DNA of 64,000 bases from Lineus longissimus (taxonomy: Eukaryota; Nemertea; Pilidiophora; Heteronemertea; Lineidae), in assembly GCF_910592395.1 (NCBI RefSeq), contig NC_088319.1, positions 3,658,001 to 3,722,000 of the forward strand. The letters are read 5' to 3'. Positions 22,260-36,329 of the stretch are shown here, in pieces. The position numbers and the translations under genes are program-made. Below the pieces are notes generated by a model. It did not search any database. It was not told the DNA's origin and saw only the letters and a program-made list of their open reading frames with translations. Each line of letters begins with the position of its first letter. Positions within the stretch are counted from its first letter, which is position 1.

Positions 22260-24232
22260 CTACATCCGACAGCAACATGCCAACTTTCGTGAAACCTCTC
22301 TGATGTCTTGTCGAAACTTCCTACCACCAGCCACCACGTAAAGGTAGAAATTAATGGCATGATTACTTGCCCAAATAATGCCGATTGTTAGATTCTCAAG
22401 TGTATACCTCAGATTCCAATAGGGGTCGCTCATATCGTACATTGCCGCAATATCCGGTATTTCTACAACAAAATAATGCATTCGGAGCGGAAGTGTCGTC
22501 ACAACATAACCTGCAGAAACGAAGATCAACATCCGGGTTAAATGCGCTGTCTCCCTCTGGTGACGATCCTTTGAACTCGGGTTCCCGGACTGGTCCAACT
22601 TCAGTCGTTGTTTAGAGGCCTGTTTCACTGTGATTAATATTGCAATGTTGCAGATTGAGATGATGGTAAAAGGTAGGAATGTTCCAAACACAATGTAAAA
22701 GGTACTGGTGAGGACTTCGATGGCAGGCTGATTTGGAACCAATATGATTAAGATATCGGATCCTGAAAAATATGGAGGCACAAACTGCAGATCATTTCTA
22801 TAAACCATTGTAAACAGCCAGAAAACTCCTGGATATAGAGTTACGGGGGGTAAGATATGTTAGAAGTTTTCCATGTCGTGGATTTGCTCTTTTCTGTGGT
22901 ATCTGTTAGTCTGTTTTTTGAAATGAATGTACCAGACGTAACTTGTAAATTGGAGAGTTGATCCGATAGAAGCCAAGTGGGGTTTTCCAAAGCAAAGTAT
23001 CGCTACCGAGGACCGCTTGGTTTTAATTTGAGGGCAAAGGTTGATCACGTGCCCTTTAAGAATAAAACTTAACACTTTGATATTGGTCCTTTTAGTTTTC
23101 TTATAATCATGACCACTCGGATAGATCTCGATGTACACATGTTTGCGGACGCTTCGTGTTTTGGTCAGCCATTTCTGTATTAATCCGTCGAGTGGTGTTG
23201 ATTAGACGACGCCAGTCATACATACCTGTAGTTCTATCCTTTATGTACTGATAGGTAAAGAAAAAATTTAAGTTCAAAACAGTAATGACGATAAAACTGA
23301 CGACTACTATTCGTTTAGTCCTAGCTGGATCGCATAGGCGGCGCGCGGCCAATGGAAATCTCACAGCAATCAAGCGGTCACATGACATCATGGCGAGGAA
23401 GGTCCCGGATGCCATTGCGAATGTGTACTCAAAATACCACGCGATTCTGAAAAAAACCAAACAAAAAACAGCAGTGAATATCTGGTATTGAAAAGTACCT
23501 TGGGGTATACCTTGTCATGCTTGTTATCGATTCGAATAATTTATTGATTAGAAATTTTGACAAGAATTCATCTTGATGGCCAGGAGGAGGCAGAGATTAT
23601 GAGTTGATGCGCTTTTGCAAAAAAGATCGCCTAACTTTTCACATTTCTCGAAATCTAGCTGGTGATGACCTATTTTACTCCTTGTTATGGATTACATCGA
23701 GGGCCCCAGGTCAAGTTTGAATGGAATCCCCAGGTCACTTCAAGTTTAAATGATCAGGGCCTGGTAGTTCTGTGTTTCTCTCTGTGACTTAATCGAAGAA
23801 GATGAAACTTCCACCAATGAAATGAAGTTTTCGCTTTCTATGTTTCGTCTTTTAAAAGGGGGGGGGGGGGGGGAAGAAGCGAATAATAACCTTAACCAAT
23901 ATTGAGAAACTCCCTTACTTGAATATATACTCCCTCGGAAGAAACAGTTCCGTCTCGTCGATGCCGTAGTAGGTTAGCGGCCACTGCCAACCAAACTGCA
24001 ATAAAACACATGCGTCACAGATAGATAGAGCTAGCATGTAGACACACATTGACACCTGCTGGTTCTGCGCATGCACAGCGACGAAGCCAGAAATTATGTT
24101 TCCTGGAATTCCAAGTACGACGACAACAACCCACACATACTGTGTCATTATTTGGAGGGCAAATTCTAGATTCTGGATCGTCCGATCAGGTGATGCTTCA
24201 GATGTTTGCAGCTCCAATTCCTCTGTTGTCAT
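22260..24232 (-). CDS. GPCR-B: class A (rhodopsin-like) peptide-type receptor, 3 exons
   Basis: Exons 23919..24232, 23226..23446 and 22260..22828 join in frame to 367 residues, three fewer than GPCR-A because the stop follows CCCRM directly. Exon 1 (105 codons with TM1-TM2) appears identical in protein to GPCR-A. Other differences are conservative, for example FEFTF to FEYTF in TM3 and SAAYVV to SAGYVV in TM6. The TM3 and ECL2 cysteines are absent here too. Intron 1 carries a poly-G run near 23,857-23,874 longer than in copy A. It should act as a plasma-membrane receptor; the ligand and G protein cannot be told. Confidence 0.88.
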
Positions 24233-25905
24233 GGTTGTATCAGTTGTAGTCGCTCAGTTATCGAAAATATACATAGGAAATAGGAAATATACACACAGAT
24301 ATGCACCCAGTAGAGGTTTTTGGTAAAATGAAGAATGAAACTCAAATGGTTTTTGAGATAGTGAAAACCCTTAGAGCTTCACTGAAAAACCTCTGCGAGG
24401 TGCATCTCTTGTATTGGCCGAAAAACCCTTAATGGTTTTTCAAAAGCTCCAAAATCCCTTTTCTATGACAGCGCACTTTTGTAGTAAACGGCAAGCGGTA
24501 TAAAAGGCAGATTTTGAAAGCCGTACAAAGAGCCACGAGCGACAAATACCTGGTATGAAATGTATTTTTTCGACGATGACTCTTTTTAACGAATTCCCCG
24601 ATTCCACCAACATCTCAGTGATTTACGAGTATCACGTCAATGAATTAGCAGTAGATGACTAGCAGATGAATACTTCAGACTCTGTCATAAAGTAGATTGA
24701 GAGATCTGTCTGTTGATATAATCCACGATTCAAGAATCTTATAGCGAAATATGCCAACTGCATTCAGATTCACACATCGACGTCGTTCAGAGCAATAAAA
24801 CTTGACTCTTTCCATGCGACGACAATCCAGTCGTCTCTGCGTACTAAGCCTGTTGATATGAATAATATGAATTTGTAGCCTTACTTTACTGTGTACACAA
24901 ATTAGGTGGTACATTCAACACAGTCCATCCTCCGTGAGTATTGGCAAATGCCGCTTATGAAAAGAGGTCTGGTGAAATGACGGTGAGTAATTCTATAATG
25001 TGAATACAGTATTAATTTCACGATGCTGATGTTAACATTACATGAGTATAGTGTCAAGTATCGCTACATGGCAAAAAAGGTACTTCAGTTCAACTCAGGA
25101 TCAGGATTGTGACCAGTTCACATTTAGGTGCTGCACAACACTAGATTATCCTCAGGGTATGCTTAACTAATGCTCTTTCACGGTGTCAACCAAAGTCGGT
25201 CAACTATGACACAGGCTGCCCTGCAGGGCTGTGTAACATTACTTTTTGTGATCACACTATCGGGCAGAGACATGTATTCATCCACAGCTGGAAGTGTGGT
25301 ACAGTCACATAGAGCTTATCAAAATGTCAAGTTGTGGTAAATACATGGCTGGGATGGATCAAAGTGAAATTAATTCTCAATCTGTGGTTGATTCTAAATC
25401 TACAGAGTCAAGCCATCACAGAAATATGCTTTTTGATAATATGTTTTTTCAAATGTGGTCACACTGGTCAGTTTAGAACTTGCATTTAAACAGGGCAATT
25501 TGAATGCACGAGTGTCGATTTGACGGATATGCTGTGCAGAAGTCATTTTTTCTCAGGCAATTGGTTATGGAATGTGGTAAAATTTCAATATGAGATTGGT
25601 ACAGGGTTCTTCTTAACACATATGAAATTTGGTGAGGATTGATTGGCCCTAGGGATACTTTTTTTACCAAAACCTAACAACAGCAATGTACACGTAATGT
25701 ACACAGTGTCTAATACAGGGCGCTGGCCGAAATGAGTTCATGACCCATAAATACATTGAATGGCTCTCAGCTAGCTGCTGAGTCTGTGTTCAGTTCGTTG
25801 CCCTAGACATGACCGACGAACAATCCATAAGGCCTACAATTTGTACACAAGAGCAATACTCGCCTTGAGAGGCGTTGTAAGGAACGAAATCGCCAAAGTC
25901 TTAGA

Positions 25906-26162
25906 TCAGGATGTGCGATGTTTCTTGAGGTTCCTCGGTTCAAGTGCCAGACTCTTGGTGGTCGTTCCTTTGCGGTAGCTGTTCCAAAACTGTGGAACCA
26001 GCTGCCGCAAAAGCTCCGTAACATTGATTCCTTCCAGACTATCAAGTCCCTTCTAAAGGCCCATCTTTTTGCAGTAGCCTTTGCGGAAAAAAGCGCACCA
26101 GAATACCCACTCGCTGAGTAATTGGAGCGCTCCACAAATGCCAACATTGATTGATTGATTGA
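25906..26162 (+). mobile_element. 3' end of a non-LTR retrotransposon, second copy
   Basis: The 67-codon open frame at 25,918-26,121 carries VPRFK, RSFAVAVPKLWNQLP and KAHLF, followed by an (ATTG)n tail near 26,145-26,162. Unlike the first copy it has no frame break in the block. It moved here by segmental duplication, not by a new insertion. Confidence 0.75.
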
Positions 26163-26362
26163 AATCAGCGCCTCTAGTGTCAAGATTGCCTTCGAAATGG
26201 TCAAAAGGCTCGATCGAATGAAGTCTTTTTCACCAAATTTGCATATCTCTAAGTTTGTTTGAGTGAGGGAAACATGTGTTTAACCATATGCCTAGCAACA
26301 GTTCAAGATCAACAGTTCAATCTATTTTAGACGCTGAATAAGGAGGAAAACGATCACAAAAA

Positions 26363-26412
26363 GTGGAGAATAATTGGTCACATGGCACATCATGTGACCA
26401 AATATTCTCCAT
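26363..26412. repeat. Hairpin, second copy
   Basis: Arms 26363..26384 and 26391..26412, same as at 5,282. Confidence 0.75.
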
Positions 26413-26771
26413 TTTTTCTTTGTTACAACAACTCTAAGACGGATAATTTAGAACCGTTGATGTGATCATGTGTTGAATATATACTTTCATTGCTCAAGTA
26501 TAGTTAGGTTTTTTATTCCTCCAAATAAGAGAGTTTTGTGTACATCAGTGTGCACGAGACGTACATTTTACATATGCAAACATACAAAACAAATCAAGTT
26601 ATATGAATATTAGAGTTTGCCTAATTAATGTACACACAAGTTTTATTCACTACTATAGATGACAAGTATACACAACTGATGATTTTGAACACGATTTTTC
26701 TTGAATATGTAAATTGATATACTGAATGGGAAAACGTATTGGCTAACATACCAATTACTGCTATCTTAGTA

Positions 26772-26949
26772 CAGTGGAACTTTCCTTAGTGGACAGCTCT
26801 CTATCAAGGACAACCTCTCTATTATGGACACTAGTTTAAGTCTCAAATTGGTTGCTACCATTAAATTTGACCTATCTAATCCGGACACCTCCCTATTTAG
26901 GACAGTATTTGTCAGTCCCAAAAGTGTCCTTAATTGAGATGTTCTACCT
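26772..26949. mobile_element. Pogo/Tigger-like MITE (diverged copy)
   Basis: Starts CAGTGGAAC; right end GATGTTCTACC. Duplicate of 5,699-5,877 with its own point changes. Confidence 0.65.
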
Positions 26950-27470
26950 CATTTGACAAATATTTACTCCATGTACACATTTCGTATTTTGAATAATGCG
27001 TATTCCTCAACGAAACAAAAGGGGGAGAACAAACATGAAGCAGTATGTATGTGTGTGCAAATGGATTGCATTCCTTTGAATACCGAAGTTGTTTTTGCGA
27101 CGACCTCCTCATCATCTGCTGTAAGCTGCTCGAAGTCCTGGTACTACATTTTCAGTTGAAACCAATTGAAAGAAAGGAAGACATAATAAGCCATTTTCGT
27201 CCACTTCAAGACACAGAGTTCGATTTTTCGGCTTGAGCATGATTATATGTCATGCTTCTTAATGTCTATACACCATGCTGATGAAGTAGGAACACGAACA
27301 ATGTATACAGGTCTACATCCCATGAAAAATGTATCATCTGAGAGTTATCTGCTGGGGAAGCACTTTTGTTGACCTCTTGAATCAAGGTAACAGAAGGCTT
27401 TTTATCTATTTTCAGTGTGACCGACACAAACCGCTTTAAAGTGACAGCTTCACTTCTCCATGTTCTGGCT

Positions 27471-30400
27471 TCATGCTGATGGCTTCAATTCAGCATACGT
27501 CTGGTTGGCGGTCACATCAGGCTGTAAAGGAGGATAATAATCTAATGTCAAAATGACTCTAGAAACCCATAGCTTCGCGTCAACTAGTTTGTCTGACATC
27601 TTGGTAGTTCAGAGAATCATGGAATTCAAAGATTTAAAACCCATTGGGCAAATAAAAGTGCAGCTGTGTCCTGCAATGGAAGTGCTAGAAGTAAGACAAT
27701 TAAAGGACAAATACGGCAAAGATTTGCAGATAATAAATTGAAAAAAAATGTATAGGCAGAAATATTCAAATTTGTATAGATTGTTATTTGAAAGAACATA
27801 TTGCTAAGGCTCAGTGTTGAAGTGGCTGTCATTGTCTTACCGTGATGTCCAAGGCGGCATATTGATTTTCCATTTCATCATACGGATTTTCTTCTCCAGC
27901 TAAAAAGAGTCATGAAGGTGAGAATCTTATCTTTTTTTAAAAACTCTTTCTGAAGCATGATCGGGTATACACTTAGGAAACGGCCATCCAAAACCGCCCG
28001 CCAAGTTCTGGAACCCGTAGGGAAGGAATCGATTTTTTTCCTAATCAATTGCATAAGTTTTACTTCCGCCTTCATACAACATTGCGACTCCGTGAACCAC
28101 TGATGATGCAACTTTTTAAATAAGCTCCAGTATCGCGTCAGGGACTTACATTAGTAAGCATTTGCAAAACGCTGAAAGCGTGTTGCGCACATTTAGTTAT
28201 GCTTGCCATGACCGCCCTCAATACAACAGCTCAGACTGACGTTTACACGCCTGATAGTGGTACTTGCCTGTGGGACCTCCAGGTTTCTTTCCTTCGCTGC
28301 TCTCACTCGTACTCTGCCTGGTCTCATTGATATCCTTCACCAATTTACGTATCAAGGCCTCCTGAGCCAAGGGCTTGATATGCATGATCGGGTATACACC
28401 GAGGAAACGGCCATCCAAAACCGCCCGCCAAGTTCTCGAACCCGGGAAGGAATCGATTTTTTTTCTGAAACCTTGTTGCGCACATTTAGTTATGCTTGCC
28501 GTGACCGCCCTCAATACAACAACCCAGACTGACGTTTGCACGCCTGATAGTGGTACTTGCCTGTGGGACCTCCAGGTTTCTTTCCTTCGCTGCTCTCACT
28601 CGTACTCTGCCTGATATCATTGATATCCTTCACCAATTTACGTATCAAGGCCTCCTGAGCCAAGGGCTCAATTTTCATTTTTTCTATGTCCTCTCGCTGT
28701 AGTATGAGGAAGAATCGTGCATCGTTGAACCCGTTCTTAGCTAGGCATTCGTAAGTTGATTCTGTCACGTATTTTGATAGGAGCCACTGTTTGAAATCTT
28801 CGACTGACATATCTGAAAGAATTCTCAAAGTTTGTAGCAATACTAAAAATGATAAAGAAATTCAGCTGAAGATTTTATGAGAAATATGATACCGCGTTTG
28901 CGACTGGTGCAATAAATTAGTGCACACGGTTTCGCCTGTATTGTAACTTGACAATTCTGCTGTTAATTCTACGTTGAATTTCCTAAACTGTTGATGAGCC
29001 CGTCGTTATGTTTCGTAATACAACGGCAAGGGGGTGGGGGTAGTATGCTCACGACAAAATAAGATAATGATAAAAAAAAATTCATGACATTCACCGACCT
29101 TCGACTTTCCGACCAGCATCTTCGCCACTTGGCTTCTCGGTCAGATTTGTATCGTCGTAAATCACTTCTGAAACAATATTGACCAAAAGGCGTCTGTTTA
29201 AAATGCAATATATCGGAAATCCGGGGATCGCTCCGTTCAACTTGAGCTTGCACATGCTGCATTTTAAATAAAGTAAAACTCGGACGAAAGGAGTATACGT
29301 ACATGTACGTTAAGGCAGGTGTCTAGTACGTACAGTACCAGTACATGTATTTGGTTAAAAAAGGTAAATGCTTACCTTTAACAGAAACCTGTTTAGGACC
29401 ATTCACATAAACCGGCCCAGGTTGAATATCGTCACCTAGTATGGGGAGGGGTAGAGGAAATGTTAGCATTGTACGCATGGCTATCACTACTTACTTGTAC
29501 ATTGCACACCGCTAATGAACAAAATCAGCAAATCCACACTATGTGATGCTATTTTTAGGGTTGACCATGGACACTACTATTTTGAAGAGAACTTGAAATC
29601 CTAAAGCAATCAGAACGTCTTCAAAATTAAGTGAATGTCGGAGACTGTTCTCTGGGACAGGCGCCTCCCTTGACATTGGCATTCACTTCGTTTTTAAAGA
29701 GTTCTAATTGCTTCGTCAGCAATTAAAGTTGCAGCCATAGAGGCGGCGCATTTGTCATCCCTCAGTCTTATCGACTGGTCAGAATGGTTTAAGGCAATCA
29801 CAGCTATCAAGAAAAAAGTACATTCATGTCAAAGCATATGTCAGCAGCCTTCAATAACATATACCAATCATTTATCTACATTTAATATAATCCCGCTACC
29901 TTTATAGTACCCAGCTTTATATATTCTTTATGAACTAAAATATTTACCTTCAAATGACCTGTTGACGACGTTCATGTAAACAGGGTCGTGAAAAACGGAT
30001 TTAGGTTGGGGAGTGCCAGTTCTCACATCATCCGCTTTCGATCCCTCAGGTTTATTTCGACCTAAACAGAAGGCAATGAGGTTGAACCAGTCAAAGAAGT
30101 TTTGAGTTGAGCGTATTATCAGGGCTGACCTGATGATATGCAAAGATAAATTAACCAAACTATTTGTAAGTAAACAATGCCAACATATCACGCTAATTTC
30201 TTCGGTTTTTTCATCAGGTTGGTATCAAAATGCATTTATTTTCTTATATAAAACCTACCAGCGAGGCATGCCATGTTCCTCCTATGTAGAACGACAACCA
30301 CGACCATGACCACAGCTATAACTATGACGACGGCTACAACCACACCAGCTATCATGCCACCATCAGGACTACTTCCAGCAGGCACGGTAGTTGGTTGTCC

Positions 30401-33400
30401 AACATTATCAGGAAGCACAGGACTTCTTCCAGCAGACACGGTCGTGCTTTGTCCAGCATTCTCAGGGAGCACAGGTCCAGAAGTATAAATAACATCATCC
30501 CCATCATAGAAATCCAAATAGAAAACATAAGTCGTTGTCGCATGTGTCACATGAATTGTGTAGTTTGTTCTTGCAGGATCTAGGATAGGGACGAAAGACC
30601 TGTTACATCCTGTCGTGTTTGGCGCCTGCCCTGGCAAGCAGAACTTGAACTCAAACTTGGTGTATGGCTCCTTCAGAGACGCCGAGAACACCACGGTCAC
30701 CAATTTTTCTTTCCGAATGAGCGTATATGTGGGGATACTCGGAACAGCTGAAAAGAACACATGCAGCGTTTAAGAAGAATACATAAAACAATTTACAGTT
30801 TGTTAAGGTCAAATAACGGAAGGAGGAAAGTGATATTGACTTTCGTTATGGTACATATTTGCGGCATTTCACCTTGATTGCAGTATTTGGCTGCTTCAAA
30901 GCATGGTTTGTTCATTTGATTCTGCTGTGATTGTAATCTTGAGAAAGACAACTGCAAGAGTAAGCCAGCCCTAATGATAGTTGACAAAAGAAGTTGTCGC
31001 CTAGCAGCCTACCAAAAGCGTCTGGTGAGATAAATTGCGTGGCTTTTGCAGTTATACCAAATCAGTAGATGTTGTTCATTAGACTAAGTACCGTTGATCA
31101 AAATCCAGTTGGTTTTCAGGGGATTTCCCGTTGCCGCTAGTGGCTGTGACCCACCCCAAATGGCACCCTCATATAATCACCAAAGACAAAATGAAAGATA
31201 CCTTTGCACATGGAAGTTAAAACCGTGGCCTCAATGCAAATAGTGTATACATGTATTTTGAACAGGTCATATCCATTCATATTCATGGAATCGACAAGTG
31301 TGAAGAACTATTCCTTTGAGGATGGCTAACGGACCCGTCTCCAATGTGTTGTGCCACCTGAGATTAGAGTGCGGAGATGATTGGGAGAAAACAACTTGCC
31401 TGGCCGAAGTAGCTCAAAGACAAAGTATGAAACTCCAGCTGAGTTAGTCACTTTGACGATGTAGTTCCCATAGTCTTGAGTCCCTACAGATCCCTTGCTC
31501 AGTGTGTATGTCCCATTTTCGTCCGCGGGGATGAAGTTTTCCCCAGTTGCCATCTTGTGATTTGGGTGATACCACGTAACATCAGTTGGTCGAGGGTTGG
31601 CGATGACGTGGAGTGTAAACCTGACTGGTCGTGATGGTTTGCTTTCAACGGTGAAGAGTCTCGGCAGACTGGGATCCCATTTTGCTTTGTCTGCAGGCGT
31701 ATGAAACGGGAAAGTGAGAACAACTGGGGGATCTTACACGTAAACATGAAACATGCTGAAGAACGTCAGCCATTTAGGATACAGCTGATTTGTGCTATCG
31801 TTACACAAGGCGTTAAACTAAGGGATGCATTATAAATGTATTTGAAACGCTGGGGGCGTCGGTTTAAATGATGAAAAAGCAGCAGTCGAGGTGTAGGACC
31901 CAGAAGCCCAAGGCCGGACCCTACAAACCCCGCAAGTTAGGGTTGCTTGGGGCAAAAAAGACAACAGTAAAGATCGTCCGAGTTTTCACGACCTGCAGAC
32001 AAGTAAGTTATGCTGTGGCTTGGTCCATAGAGCAAGCATTACTCCTTTGTCAAACACGGTATATACAAAATCAAAATAGCGTTAAATATCATGTTGATTA
32101 ATTGGCCAAAAAGGATGCTTACTTGTTAATTGACTGACAAGCTATTGGACTACAGGAAAAAGCATATACAATGATGGCTTGAAGTATCTAAAATATTTTA
32201 GGCAAATTCTTAATACTCACAAAAAACATTAATCTTCGCAGATGCATCGGCTATGCCCCCTGGCGAATAGTTAACCACTCGACAATGATAGTCCCCAGCC
32301 TCCGTATATTGTATAGATAGTATTCTGTATTCTCTTGAAGTCAAATCAGGTATCTGTGTCCTTTTATAATACCATATGTAGGTGTACACTGTCGGGTTAC
32401 CCCCGCTTGCTTCACATGTCAATATGACAGAACCACCTTCTCTCACTGTAGTCGGGGCTGATGATAATCTAGCAGTTGCTGGGTCTGAAAATAATATCAC
32501 AATACAACGAAATAATTAATGCTGATTTTGAGCAACGTAGGGTTAAAAAAAGGGTAGCATTTTTTGTTTAGCCTACTGTTACATTATAACATAGGATTGA
32601 CAGTGTGTCATGAAAACCTGGATTCACTTATTAAAAAGGACCAAACAGCAAGGTGAGGTGGATCCGGACTGCATATAAATATACAACTTACATATTACAC
32701 TGTATGTCTTTATGCCTGAAGCCATATCCAAGGCGGGATACCCAGTAACCTTCGCCACACAGTAGTACTCAGCCTGGTTGTCTTCTTTGACCATCACCCT
32801 GTCTTGACCTTGGGTGACCTCTACTGGTGTTCCGCCTGACCTCTTGAAGTAGAGCTTCACGGTCGGGGTCGGGTTGCCGCCAGAGACTGTGCAGGTGAAC
32901 TTGTCCTTCTCTCCAACATGGGACGAGGTCTTACCCGATGACACGACCACGGAATCAGCCTTGTCTGAAACGATGACGCTGCAGGTATTTTAGATAATGA
33001 TGGAAGAGGCAATAAGCTATCAATTCCGTGGTTTCACCTTGTTTCAACAGTAATGTCGTCATAGGTTCTATTGCCATAATACCTTGTCCCTTCTTGCCAT
33101 ATGACAAAGGTGTTAACTTGATAAATCAACTTAAGCTTTGGCATCGTCGGTGTAGTCTGATTCACATGTATTTCAACAAAGACTTTCATAACGTATAGTA
33201 CAACTATAGTCCTGGTATAATTGCAGGGCTATGATTGTAATTATACTACCCTGCCTTAAGTTTTCTCATTGTAATTTTATCTTGGTCTACGTGAAATGTT
33301 CACTGAATTTCTTTTGAACTTCCTGGTCTTTTAATTGTTTGCATCGCCACATTACACGATGGCTAATGCTATCTGTTTACCACAGAAAAAAGTGCTTACC

Positions 33401-36329
33401 TGGAGAGGAAATGACGACACAAAAGAAGCATACAAAATATTAGTTCATTGTGATCGAGGGGCGGAAGGCCCGCATTCATAATTTTTATCCATTTGTACCC
33501 CTCAAACTCTGCAATGTGATGGCCTTAATTGTTTCTATTGTGTTGGTAAACCAAACCAAGGTAAACCAATACCTTTATGAACTTACCGTGCATTAGACAT
33601 GAAAAAATTTGCCAACGAAGAGCAATGAATATAAATGAATGTGGGCATTGTCATGCCGCGATTATATCTTTTCAATTTTATAAACAGGCCTGCATGTTGA
33701 TGTATATTCAATCCGGAGTTTCAACCAGGAAGTCCGAAGTACATCTTATTTCTCGTGTCAACACTCGTGTCTCTCACATTAGGTCTTCATGTGTAAAATG
33801 TCACGTAGAGGAGTCGTAAAGGTTTACTCTTATTCGAATGGGAAAATATATCACCAGAGTCGTTCTATACATTGTATAGAAAGACTCTGATATCACTAAG
33901 TAAAAATGGTGAGAAAAACATAACTTACAATAAACGACTAATGTCTTGTCACTGCTTGGAGCAGACCCGACAGTATTTCTCGCCACACACTTGTAAACAC
34001 CAGCACTATCCTTTGTCACTTGGAAGTCGTAACTCGATGATGTTGTAACCTTTGTGCCATCTTTGTACCAATCGTAGGTATCTCCAGGAGGCGAGGCCAC
34101 ACACTTCAAGTTGAGCTGTGTTCCAGCAGTGACTGGTCCTGATGGGAAACCGGTGATCTGTGGCGTGCCTGGATGCGCTGAAAAATTTCATTTAATTTTA
34201 AGAGGGTGGTTTGGAATACCAATGCCCTTCTCGTATCTTGACTTAGACTGGCAAATCGTGGTAAATTTTGTTTGCCTCTGTCTTTCACTTAATCGTGTAA
34301 TTTTACTTGGCTTCTATATTTTTCACGATGCACTGACAGCACGACTCAGTCATGCTCTGGCTATTGTAGTATGGGCTCCCAAAAGAAGTAACATACAAAA
34401 TGTATATACACATAACTGGTCATAGTTTTTGCAGCTATTTGTAGCTAGCTACCTGAAATACGTACTGAAAATTAAGAAACAGTCTTCGGTGTAGATAAAC
34501 CAGTCATCGGTGTAGATGAATATTTTAGTTGCATACTCTCCGTTCCTTTATACAGGCGAAAGTTATTTTATAACAAAAAGGGTGAAGAAATGCGTTACCT
34601 TGCACTACTAGCTTGACTGGGTTACTGTTGCAGTTAAGAAAAATATCCTGACAAATCCAGTAAGCAGAATCAGCAGGCTGAGCATTGGTGACTTGTAGAT
34701 TGAATGTCTTTGTCGGTGATGAGATGCTTGGTGGGATGCAGCTGCTCCAACTGTAGCGTGGGTTACTTGGAGCATGGCATCCCTTCTTATTCGCTGCTGC
34801 TACTTCTGGAGCAGCAGATGAAGCATCAGCCCTCTTTGACCACGTCACAGTCACTCCGCTTGGATTGGGTATGTAACAGTTGAGGGTGAATGTACTTCCG
34901 ATGGCAGGTTTGGGTGGATAAACACTCACAATATACAATGAACCTGGAAGTGAAAGAAATGGCAACAGAGAGAAAGTATGAACTGACTTTTTAATTTGAC
35001 TTATTGGGTCTAGTCTATGTTTGTGAGAATTATGTAATTCATTTAATAAAATAAGCGAAGAAACTTCATTGTAATGGAGAAATCCCAAGAGTCACTAGTC
35101 GGAGAACAATCACTCGATAATGGCTACCTTTTCATTCGAGGCATCGTTATGAAAAATAAAATTCTAAACACACAGCGAGATTCCTGTAAAATATATACCA
35201 AACTCTATTTATACATAGTTTTACTGAGCTAAAGAACCTCTTGTATTTGTTTTCATTTGACATTCTCTTCATGTAAAACCTTTGATACAATGCCCGCAAT
35301 GACGTGAACATTTACTTCTCAGAAGCCTATATTATTGAATAACTCACATGGTGTATAGACATACAGATCTCCCCAATCGCTGTCTCGTGTTCCGGCTGAG
35401 TTCGATGCTCGACACAGGTACTTGCCACTGACAGGCTCTTGAGTGATACCTGTGGGGAACACTTTCTTCACAGTCACTGGGTTGAAGACGTATTTCTGGC
35501 TTGTACCAATGGGTCCTTTAGTCTCCCAGTCCTGTACACCTTTATCCATCGAGTATTTATACCATTTATAGGTGATGGTCCCCGCGTCAGGTTGAGACGC
35601 ATCGCAGCCGAGTTCACGGTACGAGCCGATAGCAGCAGGTTCAAACCCTGATAAAACAGGTGTCTTTGGTGGAACTGAAACATTATAGACAGTAAGCCGT
35701 GAGAAGTTGCATTTACGTCTTACTTGTAAAATATCTTCTCTTTTGATGACGTTAGATGATATATAACCAGCCTCAACGACAAAATAATCCGCAAACTTTC
35801 GCGGCTCTCAATCTTTTTTACGCAAATTTCAGAAATATTAGAATGTCCACTATTTTTAATTGGTTGATTAAGAAATCCTTTAATTTTTTCCAATAAAATA
35901 CATATTTTTACGATTTCTATTTTAGCGAATCAGGATATTCACCAACTTCGCGAATAAAAACACCCGCAAAAATAAGGCTAAAATATAATCTAAAATAATA
36001 TAGTGTTTCCTTTTTCTGTTGGCGTTCTTGTTATTATACTTTTCTTGTCAGAATCAGTAAATTCGGTGCTGATCATGATTCTGGTTGTTTCAAGCACCTG
36101 TGATCTACCTAACGGATCGTGATTGAGTAGTTCGAAAATGGCGGCCTCTTTTGGCAGCCAATGAACCAAGTTACGCGACGGCGCAGGAGTCTAATTATTC
36201 AAAGCGATTTGCAAATTTCAATTTTCGAGTTAACGATAAATGTTATGCGTATGACTCACCAATCAGATAAACGAGAGGTATGAACGGAGAACCTAAGATG
36301 AAGCTCACGACGAATACACCAACAGCCAT
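27471..36329 (-). CDS. IgR-B: multi-Ig receptor with SAM and ITAM-like tail
   Basis: Exons: signal 36260..36329; Ig1 35348..35674; Ig2 34599..34943; Ig3 33929..34177; Ig4 32692..32964; Ig7 32221..32484; Ig8 31400..31690; membrane-proximal+TM 30259..30747; tail YMNV 29948..30061; YVNG 29376..29435; VIYDDT 29099..29167; SAM 28561..28812; YDEM/YAAL 27841..27899; YAEL 27471..27521. Total 2,913 nt, 970 residues, no stop seen. Signal MAVGVFVVSFILGSPFIP; Ig domains at about 24-606; TM about 736-758; SAM about 851-934. It lacks Ig5, Ig6 and FN3, so it is the shortest member. Ig8 and SAM exons use GC donors (CAG|GCAAGT). The ITIM-type site has Thr at +3. It is expected at the cell surface with a tyrosine-phosphorylated tail; the ligand is unknown. 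Confidence 0.82.
27953..28470 (-). repeat. Partial SAM-exon duplication with adjoining intron piece in IgR-B
   Basis: 28,268-28,380 repeats the last third of the SAM exon (IKPLAQEALIRKLVKDIN and the Gly/Lys tail, with the GC donor). It is joined at about 28,381 to a copy of intron sequence also found at 27,953-28,040 and at 6,885-6,975. There is no acceptor or SAM N-terminal half, so the fragment cannot be a normal exon. Confidence 0.7.
28561..28812 (-). CDS. IgR-B SAM-domain exon
   Basis: 84 codons, one fewer than in IgR-A (REDIEKMKIEP against REDDIKEMHIKP). Starts DMSVEDFKQWL; the tail is GKKPGGPT before a CAG|GCAAGT donor. Helix pattern as in A. Confidence 0.65.
29099..29167 (-). CDS. IgR-B tail exon, altered ITIM (VIYDDT)
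   Basis: 23 codons. Same exon as the ITIM exon of IgR-A, but the +3 residue is Thr, so it does not meet the ITIM consensus. Acceptor TTTCAG, donor GTCGGT. Confidence 0.7.

Larger units (their letters stand above)
24233..27470. other. Intergenic region between IgR-B and GPCR-B
   Basis: Direct copy of 3,213-6,395 with small indels. Holds the second LINE fragment, hairpin and pogo-like MITE. No gene seen. Confidence 0.6.
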
